Of a stretch of DNA of 64,000 nucleotides, positions 15,591-24,540 are shown in pieces. This DNA comes from Virgibacillus sp. 7505 (GTDB lineage Bacteria > Bacillota > Bacilli > Bacillales > Amphibacillaceae). Made by a program: the position numbers and the translations under genes. Position 1 is the stretch's first letter. Every line of letters starts with the position of its first letter. The stretch spans positions 163,945-227,944 of the forward strand of contig NZ_NPBF01000028.1 of assembly GCF_002272135.1 (NCBI RefSeq). Reading direction: 5' to 3'. Below the pieces are notes generated by a model that did not search any database, was not told the origin of the DNA, and saw only the letters and a program-made list of their open reading frames with translations.

Positions 15591-17807
15591 ATGTTAGATA
15601 TGACACAAACAGTCAATTGGAAAGAGCATGTGGCAGCCGTGCTCGAATCACGCTTTGCAGAAGCTGATGCAAAACATCTGATTCAATATGGTGAACGCCT
15701 GATGGAGCAGAAGGCTTGGTCATCAGATAAAGAGTGGTTGAACCAACTTATATTGGAGGGCTTGTCACAGCTGGATGAAGAAGAGCCGCAATGGACTTAT
15801 ATCGCTGCCAGCTTGTATCTTGAACAGCTTTATTTCCAAGCTTCACAAAACCGAGGTTACAATTTCGAAGAGAAATATGGATCATTCTACAGCTTGATTC
15901 AGCAATTGACTGAGATCGGTATCTATAACAAATTCCTTCTCGACACATACAGTGAAGAGGAAATCAATCATTTCCATAGCTTGATCGACTACAAGAAAGA
16001 CGGACTGTTCACATACATCGGTCTGCGTACGCTTGCGGATCGTTATCTTGCGACCGACCATAAAGGCGGAACATATGAGCTTCCGCAGGAGAGATTCATG
16101 ATCATCGCAATGACAGTCATGAGCAAAGAGCCTAAGGAAACGCGCAAAGAGCTTGTAACAGAAGCTTACTGGGCATTAAGCAATCTTTACATGACAGTCG
16201 CTACACCTACATTGTCTAACTCAGGTAAGAGTTATGGCCAGCTTTCCAGCTGCTTCATTGATACAGTCGATGACAGCCTGCAAGGAATTTTCGACAGCAA
16301 TACAGACATTGCCAACCTTTCAAAAAACGGAGGCGGTATCGGTGTTTATCTAGGTAAGATCCGCAGCCGAGGCAGTGCGATCAAAGGGTTCGAAGGTGCA
16401 TCTTCTGGTGTGCTTCCTTGGATGAAACAGCTTAACAATACTGCAGTTAGTGTGGACCAGCTTGGTCAGCGTAAAGGTGCGATTGCCACATATCTTGATA
16501 TTTGGCATAAAGACATCTTCCCATTCCTTGACGCGAAGCTGAATAATGGAGATGAGCGTCAGCGTACACATGATTTGTTCACTGGTGTCTGCCTGCCAGA
16601 TATCTTCATGGAACAAGTGCAATCTCGCGGCAATTGGTATCTATTCGATCCGCATGAAGTTCGACGTGTCATGGGCTTCTCTTTAGAAGATTTCTATGAT
16701 GAGACTAGAGGCGATGGTTCCTTCCGTGAGAAGTATTGGGCTTGTGTAGAGAATCCAGACCTGCATAAGGAAGAGATTCCAGCCATCAATGTGATGAAAC
16801 GTATCCTGCGCAGCCAGCTGGAAACGGGCGGACCGTTCATGTTCTACCGGGATGAAGTAAACCGTCAGAATGCCAATAAGCATGCTGGTATGATTTATTC
16901 CAGTAACCTATGTACGGAAATCATGCAAAACCAAAGCCCGACTATCATGACAGAACAAGTCACTCAAGATGGTAAAATCATCATCACAAAAGAACCGGGT
17001 GACTTCGTTGTGTGTAACCTGTCCTCCATCTCTTTGGCTAAGGCAGTTACAGAAGATGTCCTGGAACGCCTGATTCCGATTCAGGTTCGTATGCTGGACA
17101 ATGTTATTGATTTGAATACAATTCCTGTTTTGCAAGCTCAGATCACAAACCAGAAATACCGTGCTATTGGACTAGGAACGTTTGGATGGCATCACTTGCT
17201 TGCATTGAAACAAATCGATTGGGAAAGTGATGAAGCTGTAGCATATGCAGATGAACTTTATGAGAAAATCGCTTACCTGACAATTCGATCCAGCATGGAA
17301 ATTGCGAAGGAAAAAGGTGTTTACCCTGTTTTCGAAGGTTCCGACTGGGCAGATGGAAGCTATTTTGATAATAAAGGCTACACAACCGGCGATTCCGAAC
17401 TAGACTGGAAAGGCCTGCAGGAGCAGGTGAAAGAAAATGGTATGCGTAACGCGTACTTGATGGCAGTAGCGCCGAACTCTTCTACTGCATTGATTGCAGG
17501 AAGCACAGCTACGACAGATCCGATTTTCAGTAAGTTCTATTCTGAAGAGAAGAAGGACTATAAAATTCCGGTTACTGCACCTGATTTGAATGAAGAAACA
17601 GATCGCTTCTATAAATCCGCTTATGAAATCGATCAGCAGTGGAGCGTGAAGCAAAATGCAGCACGCCAAAAGCATATCGATCAGGCGATTTCTTTCAATA
17701 TGTATGTTCCGAATTCCATCAAAGCAAAAGAATTGCTTGATTTGCATATTGCTGTTTGGGATTCTGGTATTAAGACATCTTATTATTTGCGTTCTACATC
17801 CAACTAA
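15591..17807 (+). CDS. ribonucleoside-diphosphate reductase large subunit, lacking the C-terminal Cys pair
   Basis: The 738-residue protein is a class I reductase alpha chain that makes dNDPs in the cytoplasm using a beta-subunit radical. There is no N-terminal ATP-cone. Core catalytic residues are all present: Cys221 (SSCFIDTVDD), Asn439-Cys441-Glu443 (SSNLCTEIM), Cys475 (VVCNLSS) and the radical-path pair Tyr731-Tyr732 (SYYLRST). The protein ends six residues later; the flexible tail with two Cys that shuttles electrons from thioredoxin is missing. The Shine-Dalgarno is GGAGGAGGAAG. A terminator follows directly and no beta-subunit gene is in the window. Confidence 0.9.
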   Translation: MLDMTQTVNWKEHVAAVLESRFAEADAKHLIQYGERLMEQKAWSSDKEWLNQLILEGLSQLDEEEPQWTYIAASLYLEQLYFQASQNRGYNFEEKYGSFYSLIQQLTEIGIYNKFLLDTYSEEEINHFHSLIDYKKDGLFTYIGLRTLADRYLATDHKGGTYELPQERFMIIAMTVMSKEPKETRKELVTEAYWALSNLYMTVATPTLSNSGKSYGQLSSCFIDTVDDSLQGIFDSNTDIANLSKNGGGIGVYLGKIRSRGSAIKGFEGASSGVLPWMKQLNNTAVSVDQLGQRKGAIATYLDIWHKDIFPFLDAKLNNGDERQRTHDLFTGVCLPDIFMEQVQSRGNWYLFDPHEVRRVMGFSLEDFYDETRGDGSFREKYWACVENPDLHKEEIPAINVMKRILRSQLETGGPFMFYRDEVNRQNANKHAGMIYSSNLCTEIMQNQSPTIMTEQVTQDGKIIITKEPGDFVVCNLSSISLAKAVTEDVLERLIPIQVRMLDNVIDLNTIPVLQAQITNQKYRAIGLGTFGWHHLLALKQIDWESDEAVAYADELYEKIAYLTIRSSMEIAKEKGVYPVFEGSDWADGSYFDNKGYTTGDSELDWKGLQEQVKENGMRNAYLMAVAPNSSTALIAGSTATTDPIFSKFYSEEKKDYKIPVTAPDLNEETDRFYKSAYEIDQQWSVKQNAARQKHIDQAISFNMYVPNSIKAKELLDLHIAVWDSGIKTSYYLRSTSN

Positions 17808-17809
17808 TA

Positions 17810-17842
17810 CAAAAGGGACCTTGTTTTACAGGGTCCCTTTTT
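17810..17842. terminator. bidirectional terminator after the reductase gene
   Basis: AAAAGGGACC / GGGTCCCTTTT arms with a T-rich loop; the minus side serves the peptidase gene. Confidence 0.85.
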
Positions 17843-18491
17843 CTATGCGCTTGACTTGTTCATTTCCGAAGACTGCTGCTGGCTTCTCATTCTCTAAATA
17901 TAAACAGGCATCCTCATCTATGCCATACCCGAAAGGGATGTCGTGTTGATGAAGACCGGCAAGGAGATTCGGCTCATCCTGCCATTGAGAAAAATGGACA
18001 CTGATTAGCTGATTAGAAAGAATGCCGAGTCCAGCTCCGCTCCAAGCGCGGTGATTGTCCGTATCGTGCGGGGACAGCAGGACGGTTTCAGGCATAAGCA
18101 ATGCTCCCGCGCTATTGCCAGCCAGCGGTGTACCTGCAGCATATTTTTCTATTAACAGCCCCTTGAATGGTTGTTTGGTGTAGATGCTATAGTATGTTTC
18201 CGAATGACCGCCTCCAATGTAAATGCCTGTAGCACTTGTGATAATCTCAGCCGATTTTGCTATATCCAATTCACCTTTTTCATTCGGTACGATCACGGAT
18301 ACATTGCTCTCATGAACCCCTTGGGCAATCCAGTGACTTGTATAACGGGACAGGAATGCTTCCCAGCCTTTTCGATATACAATCAATAATGCGATATGAG
18401 CGCTTTCCCCGCCTGCTGCTTTGGCAAAGTGGACATTCGCTTCTTCCTGCGAGGTATTTCCTCCGAGCAGGTACAGTCTTCTGGTTTGCAT
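17826..18491 (-). CDS. peptidase E-like (S51 family) protein
   Basis: The 221-residue protein has the class-I glutamine-amidotransferase-like fold of dipeptidase E and cyanophycinase. The nucleophile Ser is in the elbow PLAGNSAGALLM (about residue 128) and is preceded by the glycine-rich IYIGGGH. A catalytic His is likely in ISVHFSQW. Family members hydrolyse N-terminal Asp dipeptides or cyanophycin. The substrate here is unknown. It stands alone, convergent with the reductase gene. Confidence 0.82.
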   Translation of the reverse strand: MQTRRLYLLGGNTSQEEANVHFAKAAGGESAHIALLIVYRKGWEAFLSRYTSHWIAQGVHESNVSVIVPNEKGELDIAKSAEIITSATGIYIGGGHSETYYSIYTKQPFKGLLIEKYAAGTPLAGNSAGALLMPETVLLSPHDTDNHRAWSGAGLGILSNQLISVHFSQWQDEPNLLAGLHQHDIPFGYGIDEDACLYLENEKPAAVFGNEQVKRIEKGTL

Positions 18492-18597
18492 AAAGTATCG
18501 CCTCCATTTTCCTGATTATACAATATGTCCCGTCTTAATAGAGATGGGTTTTATGTCACATACTACTGACAGCAGGAAATGAACAGGAGGAAAGTGC

Positions 18598-19311
18598 ATG
18601 GTCAGACAAGAGACATTGAATGCCTGTAAAGAAATGCTTGAGAATCGTTTGCAGGAATTGAAACAGGCGCTGAAGGACCATTTTGGTGTCGAGATGTCCT
18701 ACACAAAGGATGCTATGGGTGAGCTGAGCAACTATGATAATCACCCTGGAGATACAGCGACGGAGCTATATGAGCGGGAGAAGGATATCGCGCTGAATGA
18801 TCATCTGGAGCAGGAGATGAAGGACGTACAGGCTGCCCTGAAAAGAATAGAAGATGGATCCTTTGGGATTTGTATGAAATCAGGAAAACCGATTCCGGAA
18901 GAACGTCTGCTGGCGATGCCGACAGCAGAAACGCTTGTGGAGTACAAGCCGCAGAGAATGACACTGCATGACCGCCCAGCTGAGGAAGCTGTCATCCATC
19001 CCCGTCTCGAAGATTTGGAAGGAAAAGATGACGAAGAAGACACGGAGCATAATTTCTATGATGGAGAGGATGCCTTGCAGGATCTGCAAGCGTATGGCTC
19101 ATCCGAAACGCCTTCCGATTTCGTCAATACAGAAAAAGATTATGATTATATGGCTGTAAATTCCGATGAAGAGGTGGGCGGAGCACAGGATATCGAGAAT
19201 TTCCTGCTTGCCGACATGGATGGCAAGTTTGATGGAGTAAACGAGGATCATGAGAAGTACGAAGATTATCTGGAGGATGCAGACGTTAAATCCATTCTCT
19301 ATGACGAGTAA
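18598..19311 (+). CDS. yteA: YteA family / TraR-DksA-like protein
   Basis: This 237-residue protein has an N-terminal coiled coil (about residues 4-90) with the YteA hallmark MGELSNYDNHPGDTATELYEREKDIAL. A DksA-like finger region (GSFGICMKSGKPIPEERLLAMPTA) follows, then a long acidic tail. Only one Cys remains in the finger, so it cannot bind zinc as a four-Cys site. YteA proteins are counted among sporulation-associated proteins of Bacilli; the molecular role is unknown. The Shine-Dalgarno is AGGAGG. It has its own terminator. Confidence 0.85.
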   Translation: MVRQETLNACKEMLENRLQELKQALKDHFGVEMSYTKDAMGELSNYDNHPGDTATELYEREKDIALNDHLEQEMKDVQAALKRIEDGSFGICMKSGKPIPEERLLAMPTAETLVEYKPQRMTLHDRPAEEAVIHPRLEDLEGKDDEEDTEHNFYDGEDALQDLQAYGSSETPSDFVNTEKDYDYMAVNSDEEVGGAQDIENFLLADMDGKFDGVNEDHEKYEDYLEDADVKSILYDE

Positions 19312-19342
19312 AAAGAGCTGGGCACACATGCCCAGCTCTTTT
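19310..19342 (+). terminator. terminator of yteA
   Basis: AAAGAGCTGGGC / GCCCAGCTCTTT forms a 12-bp stem with a short loop and T run. Confidence 0.9.
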
Positions 19343-19379
19343 GCTGTACAGAGAAACTTGCATACATGCTTATCCGGCG

Positions 19380-19408
19380 GAATACGTTGTACTACAAGCT
19401 ACGTATTC
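19380..19408 (+). repeat. inverted repeat before the methyltransferase gene
   Basis: The arms GAATACGT and ACGTATTC (8 bp, perfect) are separated by 13 bases. They end 19 bases before the methyltransferase start, immediately upstream of its ribosome site. It may be an operator or an mRNA hairpin. Confidence 0.5.
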
Positions 19409-19426
19409 TAATAAAGGGGTTGAAGC

Positions 19427-20095
19427 ATGTTGACAGAAGCATGGACTTCAAGATTTTTCAAGCACGATGATCGTAAGGAAAGCGATTTTGTGCTTAAATT
19501 ACCGGATGCTTGGTGGAGCCGCAGCTGTGAATATGGATGGGCGGCTTCTTTTGTGGAAGCGGATGATATCGTGCTGGATGCTGCATCAGGAATCAGCCAT
19601 CCGTTTAAGTTTCATTTAGCAGCTTCAGCTAAGACAGTGTATGCATGTGATATAGATAGCAGGATTACAGATGATCAGGCGATTCTGGAGGATGTGACCA
19701 AGGATTTTGGTCCGGAGGAAACGGCGCGTTTACCTGAAGACCTGCTCCGGAATATCCATCGTGCTGAAGCTAATCTGACATCATTGCCCTATGAGGATGC
19801 ATTTTTCGATAAAATCTTCTGTATCTCGGTGATGGAGCACCTGGATGTTAGCGTGCAAAAACGTGCTTGGGAGCAATTCAGCCGTATCTTGAAACCGGAC
19901 GGTTATGTCATCATGACATTCGACTATCCAACAGTCGATATTAATATTCTGGAAACATTGGCGGAGCTGGGGGGCTTTGAATATGCCGGACGAGTTGAAT
20001 CGGAAATGCCTGCAGATGCGCTATTCAATGATCAGTGGGGACGACTGTATTGCTACCGAGCTATCTTTCGAAAGAAGAAACCTCCTTCCACTTGA
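19427..20095 (+). CDS. class I SAM-dependent methyltransferase
   Basis: The 222-residue protein has a Rossmann-type SAM fold. Motif I is degenerate (VLDAASGISHPFKF), an acidic residue ends strand 2 (VYACDID), motif IV is FFDKIFCISVMEHLD, and a post-motif follows (LKPDGYVIMTFDYP). The acceptor is unknown. The start has AAAGGGG. Its 3' end overlaps the convergent glycosyltransferase gene by 35 bases. The partnership suggests a surface-glycan or glycoprotein modification locus, which is inference. Confidence 0.8.
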   Translation: MLTEAWTSRFFKHDDRKESDFVLKLPDAWWSRSCEYGWAASFVEADDIVLDAASGISHPFKFHLAASAKTVYACDIDSRITDDQAILEDVTKDFGPEETARLPEDLLRNIHRAEANLTSLPYEDAFFDKIFCISVMEHLDVSVQKRAWEQFSRILKPDGYVIMTFDYPTVDINILETLAELGGFEYAGRVESEMPADALFNDQWGRLYCYRAIFRKKKPPST

Positions 20096-21611
20096 TTAAC
20101 TTCGGATCAGGATCCAAAATGCTTTCATATTGAGCCTTCTGGCCATAGATTGCTTCTGGATCCTGCTGGCGATAGCGTTCGTATTTTCGTATGCGATCCT
20201 CCGCTCTGGCCCAGCCAAAATGCTTGATACGGACGCTGCTGATGCCATTCGGCAGCTGAAAGATATTTTCCGGGAAGCGACCGCAATGAACAGGTGTTTC
20301 CCGCCATTCATATGGAAATACGGGCTGATAGCGCAGCAGGAATGGACGGAAAAATAGATGTGCTTGCCAGTACTGATCCTCCCGGTAACGCTCTTCATCC
20401 CAGAAATCGAATAAGCGGAATGAATAAAGATCGAGATCAGCTTGATTCAGCAGCTGGTCTTTTTCTTTGAGGAAAACGTCATCCAGTACTTCATCCGCAT
20501 CGAGATTCAGAATCCAATCAGGTTCCGCTGCAATTGTTGCCTGCCACTGCTGTTTCCGCAGCTCTATTTCGTTGTTGAATCCGGACTGGGGATTTTCGAT
20601 TAATGTCAGCGGAACGTCATACTCCCTGCAAAGCTTCCGGCAAATGGCTGCTGTATTATCTGTACTATGGTCATCAATGATGACAGCCTGATCAACTGCG
20701 GGAAGAGAAGATCGCAGCGAACGCTCTAGATAGCGTCCGGATTCATTTTTGACAATCATGGATAGAGTGAGGGTATTACTGGTATCCTTCGTAATGCGAT
20801 AGTTATGCCCAGGCCAGTTATGCTCCCATCTGAATGCAGGGAGCTTTGCAAGATCCGTCTTGCGGTAAAGGTGAAAGGCAGGGTAATGTGTATCGACAAA
20901 AAGCGAGATGCCGAGTGCTGCTGCACGAATACAAAAGTGGCGATCTTCTCCCCAAAAGGAGAGATTAGGTATTTCCCCGAAATGGACTCCCTTATTTAAA
21001 GCTTCCCTGGTGATAAGTGTACAAGCGCCCAATCCCCCAACTTCATATGTTCCTGGTTTCCGCATCTGTTCCAGAAATTCCTGGTGCCGTGCTGCACGTT
21101 CTGTATCCGATAAAGCTTCGCCGCGGTGGTGGGTGAATTGTTCATATTCATCCTTTAACCAGACTTGGGGAAGAGCCTGCGTGCCAGGCTGCCATTGGGT
21201 CCAGAAAATACAGGAAATGATATCTTTTTGACTGGCTAGTAATTTTTCCAATGTGGCCGGGTGGAGTACAATATCGGAATCGACAAAAAAGATCTAATCC
21301 ATTTTCTGCTCGACCGCATAGGAAATGATTTTATTCTTCAGAGCTGCCACTTTCCGAATAAGAGCTTCTGTCCAGTAGTGGGTGTGTTCATCCTTCTGAT
21401 AGGAATCAGTGGTTTCGGATGGGAGGATGACAGCATCGTGTTCTGCAGCGAAAGCGGAAAGTAAGGTGCTCGATTTTGGATCATCATTATCATCGATGAA
21501 GCAGTAGAAAATCGATGATTCTGTTGTTTGCAGTCTGTTGAGGGAATCCAAATAGGCAGCTAATATGTCGGGGTCTTGTTTTACGGTTGTGCCGATCAAT
21601 ACGGTTTGCAT
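20061..21611 (-). pseudogene. two-domain family 2 glycosyltransferase split by an amber codon
   Basis: Read from ATG 21611 (AAGGAG upstream), the frame runs 516 codons to 20061 except for one in-frame TAG at 21294-21296. Before the stop the protein reads MQTVLIGTTVKQDPD up to YAVEQKMD, and just after it reads IFFVDSDIVLHPATLEKLL. The sequence is continuous across the break and includes the DxD motif of the first GT2-like domain. A second GT2 domain (TLSMIVKNESGRYLERSL, VIIDDHSTDN, WILNLDADEVLD) follows. So one nonsense change, probably from a Tyr codon, interrupts an otherwise intact gene. A restart at ATG 21251 could yield the second domain. The gene lies 40 bases after a Nudix gene on the same strand. 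Confidence 0.85.
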
Positions 21612-21651
21612 GCACCATGCTCCTTTATGTAGTCTGTTAATAATATATCTT

Positions 21652-22098
21652 TTAAGAGCGTGGATGTGCCTGTATAGTTTCTCTAACCACATGCAGGAAC
21701 TGATCCTGTGAGGCTGCTAACGGCGGAACGGACTGGATATCGTACCACCGATAACGGAAGACCAATCCGTTATCAGCTCCATTTCCAAAGACACGATGAT
21801 CCCATGCGTCAGGTAGCTGCTGCTTTATTAGAATCAAAAAGAAATACCGGTGCTGGAGCTCGTGCTTGTCTGGATGGAGGAATGGTGCACTAGCGACCAA
21901 TTCACCATCAGGCAAATCACGCAATCCAGACTCTTCGAAGATCTCCCTATGCAATGCGGTTAACAAGTTTTCACCGGGGTCGACTGTACCTCCTGGAATC
22001 TGTAACCCTGCCTCGGGGAAATCCATGTGTTCATGGATGAGCATGTGATAGGTATTATTACGGTTGGATAGGATGTAAGCTAGAACTTTATCAACCAA
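21652..22098 (-). CDS. NUDIX hydrolase
   Basis: The 148-residue protein carries a recognisable Nudix box (GGTVDPGENLLTALHREIFEESGL) with both catalytic-metal glutamates. Family members hydrolyse a nucleoside diphosphate linked to another group; the substrate here is unknown. The TTG at 22098 is chosen as start because GGAGGTGG lies 6 bases upstream. The open frame upstream to 22203 runs through a terminator and is not plausible. It is followed on the same strand by the glycosyltransferase gene. Confidence 0.85.
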   Translation of the reverse strand: MVDKVLAYILSNRNNTYHMLIHEHMDFPEAGLQIPGGTVDPGENLLTALHREIFEESGLRDLPDGELVASAPFLHPDKHELQHRYFFLILIKQQLPDAWDHRVFGNGADNGLVFRYRWYDIQSVPPLAASQDQFLHVVRETIQAHPRS

Positions 22099-22127
22099 AT
22101 TACTCCACCTCCATTCATGATTATATA

Positions 22128-22168
22128 CAAAAAAAGCGGTCACCCGTGCAGTTGGGTGATCGCTTTTT
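22128..22168. terminator. bidirectional terminator upstream of the Nudix gene
   Basis: AAAAAAGCGGTCACCC / GGGTGATCGCTTTTTT arms with one mismatch. It lies between htrA (ending at 22280) and the Nudix start, so it serves htrA on the minus strand. Confidence 0.8.
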
Positions 22169-22279
22169 TGTATAAGCTCTGGGGGGAGCGTAGTCGACCG
22201 CAAAATGACATTTTGGGGATATCATGTTTTTGTTAAGGGTGCGGCCGTCATCTATCTGATCAATAAGCAACGCTTATTG

Positions 22280-23668
22280 TTATTGTTGCTGCTGTTGTTG
22301 TGTAGATTGATCTGACTGTGTTGTTTGTTCCTTCGCTAATGTAAGTTTCGTTGTTTCTTTGTTTCCGTCACGGTAATACGTAACAGTTACTTCGTCGCCG
22401 ATATTTTTATCGGAATACAGGTAAGAGCGTAAGTCGACCATGCTCGTAATGTCCTGGTCGTCGATTTTCGTAACAACATCGTATTGCTGCAGACCAGCAT
22501 CAGCTGCCGGAGAGCTTTCCACTACCTGAGCAAGCACAACACCTTGAGTCACGTCTTCAGGAAGGTTCAACGTTTGCTGCGCATTTACTTGCGGTACTTG
22601 ATCGAGGCTGACTGCGCCGATACCGATGTAAGGACGTTCAACTTTGCCTGTAGATTCAAGTTGATTGATGAGTGGTTTAGCTGCATCAATCGGAATAGCA
22701 AAACCAATACCCTCGACTTCTTCTTGGGCAATCTTCATAGAGTTGATACCGATGATTTCACCGTTTGCATTTATCAAGGCACCACCGCTGTTACCAGGGT
22801 TAATAGCAGCATCCGTCTGCAATACTTCTGTTACCCAGTCCTCTGTACCATCATTATTGGAATCTACCGCTACAGAACGATCCAATCCGCTGATGATACC
22901 TTGCGTCACAGAGCCGGCAAATTCAGCACCTAATGGGTTACCGATCGCAATCGCTTGCTGTCCGACTGTCAGATCATCCGAAGTACCGAATGTGGCTACC
23001 TGATCTACATTTGTTCCGTCAATTTCCAATACAGCTAAGTCGCTGATTTCATCAGATCCCAGCAAGGTTGCTTTTTCCTTCTGTCCGTTGGAAAGGGTTA
23101 CTTCCAAGCTGGATGCTCCGTCGACAACGTGATGGTTGGTCACAACGTATGCTTTGCCACCTTCTTTTTTATAGATGACACCTGATCCAGATCCAGCTTC
23201 CTCGGATTCGGAGAATAGATCCGCCTGCTGCAGATTCTCTACTCCTACTACTGCCGCAGAAGCGTCCTGTATAGCATTGGTCAGATTTTCCGTACTTGTT
23301 TGTGTAGCCAATGCCTGGTTACTTGATTTTGTTGTTGATGTATTGTTCGTTCCCATAGTTGCGGGGCTTGCTGCATTGGAACCAAAGGATATGACATTTG
23401 TGAATACAAGCACTGCAACGATTGCAAGAACTAAAACCCCGCCTGCAATTCCGCTGACGAAGCTTGTCCATACCTTGCCTTTTTGTTTCGGCTGCTGCGG
23501 CTGATTGATTGGTTCATCTACTTGAATCGCTTGGCTGTATTTCGGAGATTCTTCTTTAGTCCCGGAAAGTTTATTCGTTTCATCCGGGTAGGAGTTTTCC
23601 TGTTCATATGAAGAAGAGTGCTGATCAACTGGATACTCATTGTATGGTTTGTCATTGTCTCTGTTCAT
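22280..23668 (-). CDS. htrA: HtrA/DegP-like membrane-anchored serine protease (S1C)
   Basis: The 462-residue protein has a hydrophilic cytoplasmic N-terminus, a transmembrane anchor at about residues 68-95 and a low-complexity Thr/Ser/Asn linker. A trypsin-like domain follows with His180 (TNHHVVDG), Asp210 (SDLAVLEI) and Ser294 (NPGNSGGAL). One PDZ domain (about 355-445) comes next, and a glutamine-rich tail ends in six Q. It degrades or refolds misfolded proteins outside the membrane. It is divergent from a two-component pair like B. subtilis CssRS, which controls htrA/htrB there. The ATG 23668 follows AGAGGTG. Confidence 0.95.
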   Translation of the reverse strand: MNRDNDKPYNEYPVDQHSSSYEQENSYPDETNKLSGTKEESPKYSQAIQVDEPINQPQQPKQKGKVWTSFVSGIAGGVLVLAIVAVLVFTNVISFGSNAASPATMGTNNTSTTKSSNQALATQTSTENLTNAIQDASAAVVGVENLQQADLFSESEEAGSGSGVIYKKEGGKAYVVTNHHVVDGASSLEVTLSNGQKEKATLLGSDEISDLAVLEIDGTNVDQVATFGTSDDLTVGQQAIAIGNPLGAEFAGSVTQGIISGLDRSVAVDSNNDGTEDWVTEVLQTDAAINPGNSGGALINANGEIIGINSMKIAQEEVEGIGFAIPIDAAKPLINQLESTGKVERPYIGIGAVSLDQVPQVNAQQTLNLPEDVTQGVVLAQVVESSPAADAGLQQYDVVTKIDDQDITSMVDLRSYLYSDKNIGDEVTVTYYRDGNKETTKLTLAKEQTTQSDQSTQQQQQQ

Positions 23669-23847
23669 GTAAGGCACCTCTTTCGTGTTGTGTGTTCGTT
23701 GTTCTATACTACTTATTCTACTGTCTGGATTTGGCATCTTTTCGGAGCAATTATGTAAAATATGTGGAATGGACAAATAGCAGGAAAGTCTTTTCTTTTT
23801 GCGATTTTGTGGGAAAATAACCGTAGAGAGGAAAGGAGTACGATCAA

Positions 23848-24540
23848 ATGTCACATCATATAATCGTTGTCGAAGACGATCAAAATATAAGAAATATAGT
23901 AGAAGCTTATCTGAAAAAGGAGGGCTATCAAATCAGCGTGGCGGAAACCGCAGAGCTTGCGCTAGAAATTGCGGATAAAGAAACGCCGGACATGTGGATC
24001 ATGGATATCATGCTTCCAGGAATGGATGGATACGCACTTTGCAACAAAATCCGTCAAACGAGCGAAGTGCCGATCATCATCATCTCGGCGAAGGATGAAG
24101 AAATCGATAGAATACTCGGCTTGGAGCTTGGCGGAGATGATTACCTGACCAAACCTTTCAGCCCAAGGGAATTGGTTGCGCGCGTGAAGCGTTTATTTAA
24201 GAGATGGAACCCCCAGGCAAACCAGGAACCACAGCCGGCTAAACAAATGGATCTCCAAGCGGGGGACTTGCAGCTGCAATTAGGAGAACGGCGTGTTTAC
24301 TGGCATGAAGCAGAAGTAGAAGTGACAGCGAAAGAATTCGAAATGTTAGTCATCCTTGTGCAGAATCCGAACCGAGCCTTTTCACGTGATGAATTGCTTA
24401 CACAAGTGTGGGGAGAAGACTATTTCGGGAGTGATCGTGCTGTGGATGATTTAGTAAAACGACTCCGCAAGAAAATGGACGGCATTCCGATTGAAACGGT
24501 TTGGGGCTTTGGATACCGGTTCAGAATGAGCGAAGCATGA
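23848..24540 (+). CDS. cssR: response regulator, CssR-like (OmpR family)
   Basis: The 230-residue protein has a receiver domain at 1-118 (acidic pair EDD, phospho-acceptor Asp in WIMDIMLPGMDGY, Thr/Ser in IIISAKD, Lys in YLTKPF). An OmpR-type winged helix follows at about 135-228 (VTAKEFEMLVILVQNP, DRAVDDLVKRLRKKM). The WIMDIMLPGMDGY and DRILGLELGGDDYLTKPFSPREL blocks are close to B. subtilis CssR. With the divergent htrA gene this makes a secretion-stress system the best call. The start has GAAAGGAG; the stop overlaps the kinase start (ATGA). Confidence 0.88.
   Translation: MSHHIIVVEDDQNIRNIVEAYLKKEGYQISVAETAELALEIADKETPDMWIMDIMLPGMDGYALCNKIRQTSEVPIIIISAKDEEIDRILGLELGGDDYLTKPFSPRELVARVKRLFKRWNPQANQEPQPAKQMDLQAGDLQLQLGERRVYWHEAEVEVTAKEFEMLVILVQNPNRAFSRDELLTQVWGEDYFGSDRAVDDLVKRLRKKMDGIPIETVWGFGYRFRMSEA

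Noticed and set aside
22099..22203. N-terminal extension of the Nudix protein
   Set aside because: It reads through a clear bidirectional terminator; TTG 22098 has a proper ribosome site.
22280..22310. CAA/CAG repeat encoding the six-Gln tail of HtrA
   Set aside because: A short trinucleotide run at a disordered C-terminus; too small to suggest phase variation or function.
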